Positions 17,598 through 25,829 of a stretch of DNA of 64,000 nt are shown here, piece after piece; position 1 is the first letter of the stretch, and every line of letters starts with the position of its first letter. Under the pieces are notes generated by a model. It was not told the origin of the DNA and ran no database searches. It saw only the letters and a program-made list of their open reading frames with translations. Source of the stretch: Lachnospiraceae bacterium (lineage in GTDB: Bacteria; Bacillota; Clostridia; Lachnospirales; Lachnospiraceae); the NCBI GenBank assembly GCA_910575035.1, contig CAJTDL010000004.1, forward strand, positions 186,001-250,000, given 5' to 3'. Made by a program: the position numbers and the translations under genes.

Positions 17598-17662
17598 CCG
17601 GAAGAAAAATAAATATTAAGCGGTGAAGGGATTTGGGCAAGGAAGGAAGGCAGTGGCGTAAG

Positions 17663-18385
17663 ATGGATAAAAGATTTGTGCTTTGTGCAGTTGGATGTTT
17701 GTGTATCCTGTTGGCGCCAGGATCTGGCATTGCAATAGGGGCAGAGGCAGCCTGTGCGGCAGGATTGATTTTTTGGGGGAAGGCATTCCATGAGGCAAAA
17801 ATACAAGATTATGTGGCAGCATTGCTCTTACAGCAGATACTGTTGGCATTAAACAGCATATGGCTGTCTCATATTTTGGCCGCAAATAGGCAGGCGGAGC
17901 CGCTTCCTGGCATAGGCGGGAAGGCCCTATGGCTCATTGGCCTTGTGGCGTCTTATGTGGTTTGTGTGGCTGCAGGGGCATGGCTGCGTGAAAAGCTATG
18001 CCGGGACAGGGAACGCAATATTGTAGCAGACCGATGTAAATATATAGGCGCTTTCTTTGTTATGTTGTTGGGCGAAGTATCTGATGGAGGGGCAATTGTG
18101 GCGGTGGTTGTATTCCTGCTGCTGCTTATTACAGATGCACGGTATTACCGAATGGAAGGTTACCAGGTGCAGAAGCTGCTCCTTCCAGCGGCTGCGGCAA
18201 TTTTTCTGGTAATTGCCTGGATAAGCGCTGTGGATTATATGCAGGTTTCCATATGGCAGATAGAAGGCTTCCCACAGAGGCTCCAGGAGGGGCTTACTGT
18301 TGCCAGCAGTGTGGGGATCGCCTATGTATTGCTTTTGTTCTGTGATACATTCCAGGGCAAGGGCCTGCCTTCGCGTAAGGCATAG
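17663..18385 (+). CDS. polytopic membrane protein of unknown function
   Basis: About 240 residues with six or so hydrophobic segments, including FVLCAVGCLCILLAPGSGIA, LWLIGLVASYVVCVAAGAWL and LLLPAAAAIFLVIAWISAV, and a short charged C-terminus. No family recognised. The start is uncertain: ATG at 17663 gives a natural membrane N-terminus, whereas a TTG at 17633 lies closer to GAAGGGA. It follows the LRR gene by 65 bases and is closed by a terminator, so the two are probably co-transcribed. Confidence 0.65.
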   Translation: MDKRFVLCAVGCLCILLAPGSGIAIGAEAACAAGLIFWGKAFHEAKIQDYVAALLLQQILLALNSIWLSHILAANRQAEPLPGIGGKALWLIGLVASYVVCVAAGAWLREKLCRDRERNIVADRCKYIGAFFVMLLGEVSDGGAIVAVVVFLLLLITDARYYRMEGYQVQKLLLPAAAAIFLVIAWISAVDYMQVSIWQIEGFPQRLQEGLTVASSVGIAYVLLLFCDTFQGKGLPSRKA

Positions 18386-18401
18386 GAGCTCTTGAAAAAG
18401 A

Positions 18402-18459
18402 AAGAATCCCATGGAGGTTCAGGGTTTGGAAAAATCCTGGACTTCCATGGGATTCTTTT
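18402..18459 (+). terminator. intrinsic terminator
   Basis: AAGAATCCCATGGA (18402-18415) pairs with TCCATGGGATTCTT (18444-18457) and runs into TTTTG. Confidence 0.8.
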
Positions 18460-18534
18460 GGTATTGGGGGCAAATATCGGCATTAACCGACAGCCGCTTC
18501 GCTATAACGGGGAATTAAGAAGAAAATAGAAAAA

Positions 18535-18608
18535 TGGAAGCAATGGGGCTCGAACCCATGACCTCTCGCGTGTGAGGCGAACGCTCATCCCAGCTGAGCT
18601 ATGCTTCC
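18535..18608 (-). tRNA. tRNA-Val (anticodon CAC)
   Basis: On the minus strand the acceptor GGAAGCA pairs with TGCTTCC, the D-arm contains AGCTCAGCTGGGA, the anticodon loop CTCACAC carries CAC, and the T-arm is GGGTTCGAGCCCC. It reads GUG. CCA is not encoded. Confidence 0.93.
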
Positions 18609-18617
18609 ATGCACTTT

Positions 18618-18645
18618 ATTATAGCACTTTGAAACAAAAATGCAA
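18618..18645 (-). promoter_or_regulatory. promoter of tRNA-Val
   Basis: On the minus strand TTGCAT (18640-18645) and TATAAT (18618-18623) are separated by 16 bases, 9 bases before the tRNA. Confidence 0.75.
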
Positions 18646-18683
18646 CATTTTTTTGTATTTTTATGGTAAAAATAATTATAATT

Positions 18684-18958
18684 GTTACAATTCATGGTTA
18701 ATGTCAGTAACTTAAGGGGTGCTACAGGCAGGGGTGGGTAAGTATGCCCCGGCCGCCCCCTGATACTCCCCTCTTGCCATCCCTGTCCCCAGTCTGTAAA
18801 TCCCTTAAGCTGCTCACATTGATTCACGCCTTTGATCTGCTCATAACAACAATCCAGGGCGAAATTAAAGTTTTGCCTTGCAAAAATCGCCCCTCACTCT
18901 TAATTCACCTTCTCACGTAATACACAGTCCAGCGCATTCCTGATCCATGAGCAGCAAC
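18684..18958. repeat. two adjacent palindromic intergenic elements (locus 4)
   Basis: The first begins GTTACAATTCATGGTTAATG and continues TCAGTAACTTAAGGG. Its inverted counterpart lies near 18,792-18,829 (CAGTCTGTAAATCCCTTAAG, then CACATTGATTCACG), and the centre is GC-rich and self-complementary. The second starts at that ATTCACG and carries GGGCGAAATTAAAG, TTTTGCCTTGCAAAA and ATCGCCCCTCACTC, then a right arm ending CAGCGCATTCCTGATCCATG. It matches locus 5 over its whole length. No coding frame. Confidence 0.7.
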
Positions 18959-18986
18959 TAAAATTTTGCCAAAACGAAAAAAAGCC

Positions 18987-19015
18987 TTGCAATATACCCT
19001 ATGGGGGTATATAAT
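18987..19015 (+). promoter_or_regulatory. csoR promoter with CsoR operator in the spacer
   Basis: TTGCAA (18987-18992) and TATAAT (19010-19015) are 17 bases apart. The spacer contains ATACCC-TATGG-GGGTAT (18994-19010), a palindrome matching known CsoR operators, so apo-CsoR would block RNA polymerase directly and Cu(I) would relieve it. Confidence 0.85.
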
Positions 19016-19101
19016 AGACGCAGATAGAAAAAAAGAACATGTGCCTGGCAGGCGATGGGAAGTCCTGTGCCTTGGGCAGATGAAAGGAAAAGGTGTGTAA
19101 T

Positions 19102-19410
19102 ATGCAGGAGAAGGATGCAAAATGCTGCAGCCATAAAACAAAGGAACGTCCTGAGAAGGAGTACAAAGACTTAATCCATCGGCTGAACCGGATTGAAGGG
19201 CAGATCCGGGGTATCCGGGGGATGGTGGAGCGGGATGCCTATTGTACAGATATCCTGACCCAGGTAGCCGCGGCGAATGCGGCTTTGAACAGCTTTAATA
19301 AAGTGCTGTTGGCGAACCATATCAAGACCTGTGTGACACGGGATATTCTGGAAGGGAAAGAAGGAACGGTGGAAGAATTGCTGGAGATACTGCAGAAATT
19401 AATGAAGTAG
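19102..19410 (+). CDS. csoR: CsoR-family copper-sensing repressor
   Basis: A 102-residue all-helical repressor of the CsoR/RcnR family. The Cu(I) ligand set is visible: Cys in DAYCTDIL, then His and Cys in NHIKTCV, the C-H-C pattern of copper-type members. RLNRIEGQIRGI is the family DNA-contact helix. ATG at 19102 is preceded by AAAAGG at a good distance; the GTG at 19093 overlaps that site. It lies directly behind a CsoR operator and 125 bases before copA, so it controls itself and probably the copper exporter. Confidence 0.92.
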   Translation: MQEKDAKCCSHKTKERPEKEYKDLIHRLNRIEGQIRGIRGMVERDAYCTDILTQVAAANAALNSFNKVLLANHIKTCVTRDILEGKEGTVEELLEILQKLMK

Positions 19411-19535
19411 GGCAGTTTGGGAATGTGCTGGGCTGCATTGCTGCTATAAGCGGTTCCCAGGAGTGATATAGTAACAGATTTTTTAATGATGGGATAGATG
19501 ATTGTGGAATACCATAGATGTTTAAGGAGGCAAAC

Positions 19536-22313
19536 ATGGAACAGTATGAAGTAACAGGAATGAGTTGTGCAGCCTGCAGTGCCCGGGTAGAAAAAGCCGT
19601 ATCTAAGGTGCCCGGGGTCACTGCCTGTTCTGTCAGCCTGCTCACCAATTCCATGGGAGTGGAAGGGGAGTTTTCAGGCCGGGATATTGTAAAGGCTGTG
19701 GAAGATGCCGGCTATGGCGCCAGGAAAAAAGGAGGCGCCTCAGAGGCTGGGGCCAAGGAATCATCGGCAGGTGGGGAAGAACTGCTGAAGGATAGGGAGA
19801 CGCCGCTGCTCAAACGGCGCCTTTTGGCCTCCCTGGGATTTTTGGCCCTGCTGATGTACCTTTCTATGGGGCATATGATGTGGGGGTGGCCATTGCCTGC
19901 GTTTATGGCAGAGAACCATGTGGGAATGGGGCTGGCGCAGCTTCTTTTGACGATAGCCATTATGGTGATCAACCAGAAATTTTTCATCAGCGGCTTTCGG
20001 AGCCTGCTTCATGGCGCGCCAAATATGGATGCTTTGGTGGCCCTGGGATCAGGGGCGGCTTTTGTGTATAGCACCTATGCCTTATTTGCCATGACAGACG
20101 CCCAGATGCGGGGGGATCTGGGAGGTGTGATGGGCTATATGCATGAATTTTATTTTGAGTCTGCCGCTATGATCTTAACCTTGATTACGGTAGGGAAAAT
20201 GTTAGAAGCCCGTTCTAAGGGAAGGACCACAGACGCCTTAAAAGGCTTGATGAAGCTGTCTCCCAAGACCGCAGTGGTGCTTTTGGAGGGAACGGAGACG
20301 GAGGTATCCATCGACCAGGTGAAGAAAGGCGACATTTTCCTGGTGCGCCCAGGAGAAAACATTCCCGTTGACGGCGTTGTATTGGAAGGCAGCAGTGCTG
20401 TCAATGAGGCGGCGCTGACTGGGGAAAGCATCCCAGTGGATAAATCAGCCGGGGACAGCGTCTCTGCGGCTACCACTAACCAGTCTGGCTTTTTGAAGTG
20501 CCAGGCTTCCCGGGTGGGGGAGGATACCACCTTGTCCCAGATTATCCAAATGGTAAGCGATGCGGCTGCCACCAAAGCCCCTATTGCCAAGGTGGCAGAT
20601 AAGGTATCGGGTGTATTTGTGCCCACAGTTATCGGGATTGCCCTGGTGACTATGGCCGCCTGGCTGCTGGCAGGACAGACTATTGGCTTTGCCTTGGCCA
20701 GGGGGATTTCCGTGCTGGTCATCAGCTGCCCCTGTGCTTTAGGGCTGGCCACGCCAGTGGCTATTATGGTGGGCAATGGCATGGGCGCCAAACATGGGAT
20801 TATGTTTAAAACAGCAGTGTCTTTAGAAGAAACCGGGAAAATGGAAGTTGTGGCTTTGGATAAGACAGGGACTATTACAAATGGAGAGCCGAAGGTCACA
20901 GATCTGGTGCCAGCCCAAGGGGTTTCCGGGGAGGAGCTGCTCCTGTTGGCCTGCGCATTGGAGCAAAAAAGCGAGCATCCTTTGGCAAAGGCTGTTTTAG
21001 AATATGCCAGGGAGAAAAAGCTGCAGCCATCAGAGGTTTCCGAATTTACGGCGCTGCCAGGCAATGGGCTGTCTGGCATATACCAGGGACAGCATGTCTG
21101 CGGGGGGAATTACAAGTTTATCTGCAGCCAGGCCCAGGTTCCCGCTGATTTGCTCCAAAAGGCAGAAAGCCTGGCAGGGGAAGGGAAGACGCCCCTGTAT
21201 TTTGCCCAGGGAAAGAAGCTGATGGGCGTGATTGCCGTGGCAGACCTTATGAAAGAGGACAGCGCCCAAGCAATCCGGGAACTGCAGAATATGGGAATCC
21301 GGGTGGTCATGCTGACAGGCGACAATGAAAAGACAGCCAATGCCATTGGCAGGCAGGCTGGCGTAGACCAGGTAATCGCAGGGGTATTGCCGGATGGGAA
21401 AGAAAGCGTGATCCGCGCCCTGCAAAAGACAGGGAAAACAGCCATGGTAGGGGATGGCATCAATGATGCCCCAGCGCTAACCAGAGCCGATATAGGTATT
21501 GCCATTGGCGCAGGCACAGACATTGCTATAGACGCAGCAGACATTGTGCTGATGAAAAGCAGCCTCAGGGATGTGCCGGCTGCCATCCGCCTGAGCCGGG
21601 CAACCTTAAGGAATATCCACGAAAACCTGTTTTGGGCATTTATTTATAATATTATTGGAATCCCGCTTGCGGCAGGTATCTGGATTCCCCTATTTGGCTG
21701 GCAGCTGAATCCCATGTTTGGCGCAGCCGCCATGAGCCTCTCCAGCTTCTGCGTGGTGACAAACGCATTGCGCCTGAATATGCAGAAGCTTCACAGCCCG
21801 GAAAAAGATAAGCCCCTGAAAAGAAAGGCCAGCCATAAAGAGAGCCGCTTAATGGGGAATCAGGGCGCTGGAAGCCAGTTCTCTGGGAGCCAGGAAGCTG
21901 TGGGGCAGGGCGCTGGAAACCAGGCAGTTGAAAACCAAGGCATTGGAAGCCGAGGCGCTGGAAACCAGGCAGTTGGAAGCCGAGGCATTGGAAGCAAGCC
22001 TGTGGAGCAATGGGCTGCAGGGCAGCCGGAAAAAACAGAGCAAATTGGAGAGCCAATGAAAAAAGAAGGCATCTCCAGCAAAAAGGAGGAAAAAAACATG
22101 GAAAAAACAATGAAGATTGAAGGGATGATGTGCGGCCACTGTGAGGCAAGGGTAAAAAAATGCTTAGAGGCTTTAGCGGAAGTATCAGAAGCAAAGGTGA
22201 GCCATGAGGCTGGCACGGCAGTTGTAACCTTGTCAGCAGAAATTTCCGATGAAGTCCTGGCAAAAGCGGTGGAAGACCAGGATTATAAGGTATTATCTGT
22301 GCAATCTGCCTAA
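19536..22313 (+). CDS. copA: Cu(I)-exporting P1B-type ATPase fused to a C-terminal CopZ-like domain
   Basis: A 925-residue copper pump in the plasma membrane. An N-terminal heavy-metal domain has GMSCAACSAR. The membrane Cu site CPC (SCPCALGLATP) lies near residue 399, the phosphorylation motif DKTGT near 441, SEHPLAK in the nucleotide domain, and GDGINDAP near 638. After the last membrane helices comes an unusual Gly/Asn/Ser/Gln-rich repetitive linker (about residues 770-850) and then a second heavy-metal domain with MMCGHC near residue 864. The ATG at 19536 lies 5 bases after AAGGAGG. The linker and C-terminal domain are not part of standard CopA. Confidence 0.93.
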   Translation: MEQYEVTGMSCAACSARVEKAVSKVPGVTACSVSLLTNSMGVEGEFSGRDIVKAVEDAGYGARKKGGASEAGAKESSAGGEELLKDRETPLLKRRLLASLGFLALLMYLSMGHMMWGWPLPAFMAENHVGMGLAQLLLTIAIMVINQKFFISGFRSLLHGAPNMDALVALGSGAAFVYSTYALFAMTDAQMRGDLGGVMGYMHEFYFESAAMILTLITVGKMLEARSKGRTTDALKGLMKLSPKTAVVLLEGTETEVSIDQVKKGDIFLVRPGENIPVDGVVLEGSSAVNEAALTGESIPVDKSAGDSVSAATTNQSGFLKCQASRVGEDTTLSQIIQMVSDAAATKAPIAKVADKVSGVFVPTVIGIALVTMAAWLLAGQTIGFALARGISVLVISCPCALGLATPVAIMVGNGMGAKHGIMFKTAVSLEETGKMEVVALDKTGTITNGEPKVTDLVPAQGVSGEELLLLACALEQKSEHPLAKAVLEYAREKKLQPSEVSEFTALPGNGLSGIYQGQHVCGGNYKFICSQAQVPADLLQKAESLAGEGKTPLYFAQGKKLMGVIAVADLMKEDSAQAIRELQNMGIRVVMLTGDNEKTANAIGRQAGVDQVIAGVLPDGKESVIRALQKTGKTAMVGDGINDAPALTRADIGIAIGAGTDIAIDAADIVLMKSSLRDVPAAIRLSRATLRNIHENLFWAFIYNIIGIPLAAGIWIPLFGWQLNPMFGAAAMSLSSFCVVTNALRLNMQKLHSPEKDKPLKRKASHKESRLMGNQGAGSQFSGSQEAVGQGAGNQAVENQGIGSRGAGNQAVGSRGIGSKPVEQWAAGQPEKTEQIGEPMKKEGISSKKEEKNMEKTMKIEGMMCGHCEARVKKCLEALAEVSEAKVSHEAGTAVVTLSAEISDEVLAKAVEDQDYKVLSVQSA
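21909..21998 (+). repeat. 45-bp minisatellite in the copA linker
   Basis: Two near-identical 45-bp units (21909-21953 and 21954-21998) encode GAGNQAVENQGIGSR and GAGNQAVGSRGIGSK-like stretches, with more decayed copies just upstream. The unit is a whole number of codons, so copy-number change keeps the frame. Confidence 0.75.
22098..22313 (+). CDS. possible internally initiated CopZ-like copper chaperone
   Basis: Within copA and in the same frame, the ATG at 22098 is preceded by GGAGG at 22085-22089, 8 bases away. From it runs a complete 71-residue heavy-metal-associated domain (MEKTMKIEG, MMCGHCEAR), the size of free CopZ. The sequence therefore looks like a copZ gene whose stop-separated upstream copA has been fused through, or a deliberate arrangement giving both fused and free chaperone. 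Translation from this start is an inference. Confidence 0.55.
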   Translation: MEKTMKIEGMMCGHCEARVKKCLEALAEVSEAKVSHEAGTAVVTLSAEISDEVLAKAVEDQDYKVLSVQSA

Positions 22314-22455
22314 GCTGGGAATTTAATCCCTAAGATAAAGCCGAAAATCTTGGCGTTAGCAGTTGGGAATGCCGATGGCATAGGGGAATTTAACCAAAAG
22401 GTGCTGTCTTTTGTTTGTGGGTTTTAACTAAAAATAATGTGGGGCATAAAAAAAC

Positions 22456-22485
22456 ACTGACATTTATTTTTTCAAAATGTTAAAA
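22456..22485 (+). promoter_or_regulatory. candidate promoter for the 22.5-kb gene
   Basis: CTGACA followed after about 18 bases by TAAAAT, roughly 55 bases before the start codon. The 22,314-22,455 stretch holds nothing else recognised. Confidence 0.4.
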
Positions 22486-22538
22486 TGTAAATGGAAGAAA
22501 TAGTGGAAGCATAGGCTGAATAGAAAGAGGTGTTTTGG

Positions 22539-22886
22539 ATGAAGTCCTTACTGAATGAAAAGGTTTCCCATAATAAATTTGGGGCAGGAACCATTGTGGA
22601 AGTAAATAGCAGGAAGATTAAGGTGAAGTTTTCGGAAACGAAATTGCCCAAAATATTCGGCTTCCCAATTGCTTTTGAAAAGTTCCTGGTACTGGCAGAT
22701 GAATGCTTGCAGGGAGAGTGCCATGCATTAGCTTTGGAAAAACGGAGGGAACTGGATTTAAAAGAAAAAGAACGCTTAGATGAAATTGCAAGGATTGCAG
22801 AAGAAAAAAGGCAGGAACACCTGGAGGCAATGAAGCTGAAGCGGCGGGCATCTGCAAAAAGAGCTGCATCTGCAAGAAAAAAATAA
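22539..22886 (+). CDS. small protein with an N-terminal SH3-like segment and charged helical tail
   Basis: A 115-residue protein. The first 50 residues (VSHNKFGAGTIVEVNSRKIK, then VKFSETKLPK) resemble the small beta-barrel with H-x-x-F-G-x-G-T found at the end of UvrD/Rep helicases and in stand-alone clostridial proteins. The rest is a highly charged helix ending in repeated Arg/Ala/Lys. It may bind nucleic acid; no function is known to me. The ATG at 22539 has AGAGG 8 bases upstream. Confidence 0.65.
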   Translation: MKSLLNEKVSHNKFGAGTIVEVNSRKIKVKFSETKLPKIFGFPIAFEKFLVLADECLQGECHALALEKRRELDLKEKERLDEIARIAEEKRQEHLEAMKLKRRASAKRAASARKK

Positions 22887-22896
22887 GGTGCATGGA

Positions 22897-22926
22897 GCCA
22901 GAAAGTTAAAAATTTCTGGCTTTTCT
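22897..22926 (+). terminator. intrinsic terminator
   Basis: GCCAGAAA / TTTCTGGC stem with an 8-base loop followed by TTTTCT. The next 290 bases (to 23,220) are AT-rich with poly-A and poly-T tracts and no gene; a promoter for the deacetylase is likely there. Confidence 0.8.
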
Positions 22927-23220
22927 GATATCTTTCTCAGTCTTTCCGAATAATTTCTTTCAAAAAACTAGATTTTATATGCAATTATCCATTTGAATCC
23001 GGAAAATAACGGGTAAAATTTTCTGTTTATTTTCGGAAAAAAAATGAAAAAACTGAATTTAAAATGAAAAATTTAAAAAAATAGTACATATTTTTTTCTT
23101 TTTTTTGAATACCTTTTACAAAAAATGTGTTACAATAAATAAAAGCATTCTTCTGGCATGCCATGAAGAATCTTGAGTAAGATAGAAATCAGGAAATTGA
23201 AAAATTGGGGAGGTTTGTAC

Positions 23221-24183
23221 ATGGAAGATAAAACACCTATCGGGCTGCGTGAACAACGAGTGAGGAGAAAGCGTGTGAATAAGATCCGGACATCCATTGT
23301 GGCAGGGGTATTTGTCTGGATGCTTATTATAACAGTGCTGGCCGTTGTCCTGCTCGTCCGCCTTTTTCAATTGGAAGGCAGGCTGAAGGAACTGGAAGAG
23401 TCTGTTATTTCTGTGGAGCAGGAAGTGAACCATGAGGACAGAAAAAGCGGTGCGCTTTCAGAAGAAAATGCAGAATCAGTGGCAGACATGAACAGCGTGG
23501 AGCATGAAATCGGGGAGGCCATACAGCCGGAGGCCCAGGATGAAGATACGCCCAAGGCATACCTTACTTTTGATGACGGGCCAAGTGAAAATACTGCCAG
23601 GATCCTGGATATTTTAAAAGAAAAAAATGTCAAGGCCACATTTTTTGTGATAGGGCAGGAAGGAGAAGAGGCTGAGGCGCTCTACCGCCGGATTGTGGAG
23701 GAAGGGCATACCCTGGCCATGCATTCCTATTCACACAAATACAATGAGATTTACGCGTCCGTGGAGGCATTTGCTGAGGATATGAATCATTTGCAGACGT
23801 ATTTGGCAGAGGTGACAGGGGTAACCCCCACGATCATGCGTTTCCCAGGAGGGAGCAGCAACCATGTCAGCAGCCTTCCTATGTCAGAATTTATCCGGTA
23901 TGCCAATGAGAAAGGGCTGACTTATTTTGACTGGAATGTAATGAGCGGTGACGCCACAGGGCAGGCCTATACGCCTGAGCAGCTGATCCAAAATGTGATG
24001 AAGGATGCTGTAAGGTACCAGAACATAGTAGTCCTGATGCATGATGCTGCCACTAAGGCGCCTACAGCAGAAGCCTTGGCGCCAATGATTGACCAGCTGC
24101 GGGAAAGTGGGTTCACATTGCTCCCAATTGACGAGGATACTGAGTTGGTGCAGCATATAGCGGCAGACAGTGTCAGCCAGTAA
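23221..24183 (+). CDS. membrane-anchored polysaccharide deacetylase (peptidoglycan deacetylase-like)
   Basis: A 320-residue NodB-homology enzyme. A basic N-terminus is followed by one membrane helix (about residues 22-44, VAGVFVWMLIITVLAVVLLV) and a coiled-coil-like stalk, then the catalytic domain from about residue 115. Motifs: TFDDGPS (catalytic and metal Asp), MHSYSH (metal His pair), RFPGG, DWNVMSGD and LMHDAA. It should face outward and remove acetyl groups from cell wall glycan. The ATG at 23221 follows GGGGAGG at 7 bases. A bactofilin gene follows after 30 bases. Confidence 0.88.
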   Translation: MEDKTPIGLREQRVRRKRVNKIRTSIVAGVFVWMLIITVLAVVLLVRLFQLEGRLKELEESVISVEQEVNHEDRKSGALSEENAESVADMNSVEHEIGEAIQPEAQDEDTPKAYLTFDDGPSENTARILDILKEKNVKATFFVIGQEGEEAEALYRRIVEEGHTLAMHSYSHKYNEIYASVEAFAEDMNHLQTYLAEVTGVTPTIMRFPGGSSNHVSSLPMSEFIRYANEKGLTYFDWNVMSGDATGQAYTPEQLIQNVMKDAVRYQNIVVLMHDAATKAPTAEALAPMIDQLRESGFTLLPIDEDTELVQHIAADSVSQ

Positions 24184-24213
24184 AGTAGAAAAATAATTTA
24201 TGGAGGTACATAT

Positions 24214-25041
24214 ATGAGTTTTTTCAAAGATTTCAAGGATGATTTATCTCAAGCAGTGGACGGCCTCTTTCCAGCGGAAAAAGAGGGAACAGAGGCAAGC
24301 AGCCAGGAGATGCATCCGGAAATGGTTGTAAATACTTTGGAGCAGGAAGTTGACGTACAGTCGGAGCTGAAGAAGCTGGAAGGGCTCTTTGAAAAAGTGG
24401 GAGATCCCTCCAGCGCTTTGGAAGAACCGTTGAAGGAAGCTCAGGCAGAGATGGCAGAGGATGGCCAGGATGAGATAGGCGTGGAGATCATCACAGCGGA
24501 ACAGGAGAGTGAGAGTGCATTGGGCGTAGATATGGCGGCAAATACAGAAATGGTGGATAACTTAAATGACAGCAGGCTTTCAGAGGCAGCGTCTAAGGAA
24601 ATGACGGTTATTACAGAGGGTACGTCCCTGAAAGGGGATTTGGAGTCCGCAGGTTCTTTGGAATTGCGGGGCACGATTGAAGGGAATGTGCAGTGCAATG
24701 GCAAGATGACCATTACTGGCAGCATTAAAGGGGATACGAAGTCCGCAGAGTTCTTTGCAGATGCGGCGAAGGTGGAGGGCGAAGTTTCCACTGCTGGCAC
24801 GGCAAAGATTGGGCTTGGCTCTGTGGTTGTGGGCAATATCACGGCTACCAGCGCAGTGATTGCGGGGGCAGTGAAGGGCGATATTGATGTGCAGGGTCCT
24901 GTCGTGGTGGACACTTCTGCCGTGATCAAGGGCAATATCAAGTCCCGTTCCGTGCAGATCAACAATGGCGCAGTAATTGAAGGCTTTTGTTCCCAATGCT
25001 ATGCAGATGTGGATATGGACAGCCTCTTTGACAAAAAATAA
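24214..25041 (+). CDS. bactofilin-domain protein
   Basis: A 275-residue protein. The acidic, probably disordered first 130 residues are followed by a bactofilin (DUF583) beta-helix: SLELRGTIEGNVQCNGKM, TITGSIKGDTKS, VVGNITATSAVI and PVVVDTSAVIKGNIKS show the repeating short-strand pattern. Bactofilins polymerise without nucleotide into cytoskeletal filaments and often direct local cell wall work, which fits the deacetylase beside it. GGAGG lies 7 bases upstream. Confidence 0.85.
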   Translation: MSFFKDFKDDLSQAVDGLFPAEKEGTEASSQEMHPEMVVNTLEQEVDVQSELKKLEGLFEKVGDPSSALEEPLKEAQAEMAEDGQDEIGVEIITAEQESESALGVDMAANTEMVDNLNDSRLSEAASKEMTVITEGTSLKGDLESAGSLELRGTIEGNVQCNGKMTITGSIKGDTKSAEFFADAAKVEGEVSTAGTAKIGLGSVVVGNITATSAVIAGAVKGDIDVQGPVVVDTSAVIKGNIKSRSVQINNGAVIEGFCSQCYADVDMDSLFDKK

Positions 25042-25053
25042 GGCAGGTATCAG

Positions 25054-25749
25054 ATGAAAAGGATTGTATTAAAATTAAGCGGAGAGGCCTTGGCCGGGGA
25101 AAGGCATACAGGCTTTGACGAACCGACCGTGCTGGAGGTAGCAGGGCAGGTGAAGCAGCTTGTGGATGCCGGGGTTGAGGTAGGCATTGTGATTGGCGGC
25201 GGCAATTTCTGGCGGGGAAGGACCAGCGAGCATATTGACCGCACAAAGGCAGACCAGATTGGGATGCTGGCGACGGTGATGAATTGTATTTATGTATCAG
25301 AGATTTTCCGTTCTGTGGGAATGTGCACACAGATTTTGACGCCCTTTGCCTGCGGGGCTTTTACTAAGCTTTTTTCCAAGGACAGGGCAAACAAATATTT
25401 TTCAAAAGGAATCGTGTGCTTTTTTGCCGGAGGGACAGGGCACCCCTATTTTTCCACAGACACAGCGACTGTCCTGCGGGCTATTGAGATTGAGGCAGGG
25501 GGCATTTTTTTGGCGAAGGCGGTGGATGGGGTCTATGACAGTGACCCGAAGGTTAATCCGGCGGCAGTGAAGTACGGGGAAGTGCCTATCCAGGAAGTGA
25601 TTGACCGGAAATTGGCAGTTGTGGATCTGACGGCCTCCATCTTATGTATGGAGAATAAAATGCCTATGTATGTATTTGGGCTAAATGAGGAAAACAGTAT
25701 TGTAAAGGCTGTAAATGGAGAATTTACGGGGACAAAGGTAACAGTTTAA
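25054..25749 (+). CDS. pyrH: UMP kinase
   Basis: Phosphorylates UMP to UDP in pyrimidine nucleotide synthesis. The 231-residue amino acid kinase fold shows LKLSGEAL at the N-terminus, VIGGGNFWRG, DQIGMLATVMN and GGTGHPYFSTDT, all typical of hexameric bacterial PyrH. It lies 12 bases after the bactofilin and 80 bases before frr, the conserved pyrH-frr pairing. Confidence 0.96.
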   Translation: MKRIVLKLSGEALAGERHTGFDEPTVLEVAGQVKQLVDAGVEVGIVIGGGNFWRGRTSEHIDRTKADQIGMLATVMNCIYVSEIFRSVGMCTQILTPFACGAFTKLFSKDRANKYFSKGIVCFFAGGTGHPYFSTDTATVLRAIEIEAGGIFLAKAVDGVYDSDPKVNPAAVKYGEVPIQEVIDRKLAVVDLTASILCMENKMPMYVFGLNEENSIVKAVNGEFTGTKVTV

Positions 25750-25829
25750 GGATGGAAGGCGCAATTTTACTCCGGTGGTATAGGGCTGCCAGGGCAATAA
25801 AGACATGGAGAAGAAATTAGGAGGTTTTT

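Noticed and set aside
20150-21079. A 309-codon open frame on the minus strand inside copA
   Set aside because: It is a shadow of the copA coding frame, with Ser/Ala/Thr-rich composition, no ribosome site and no family motifs.
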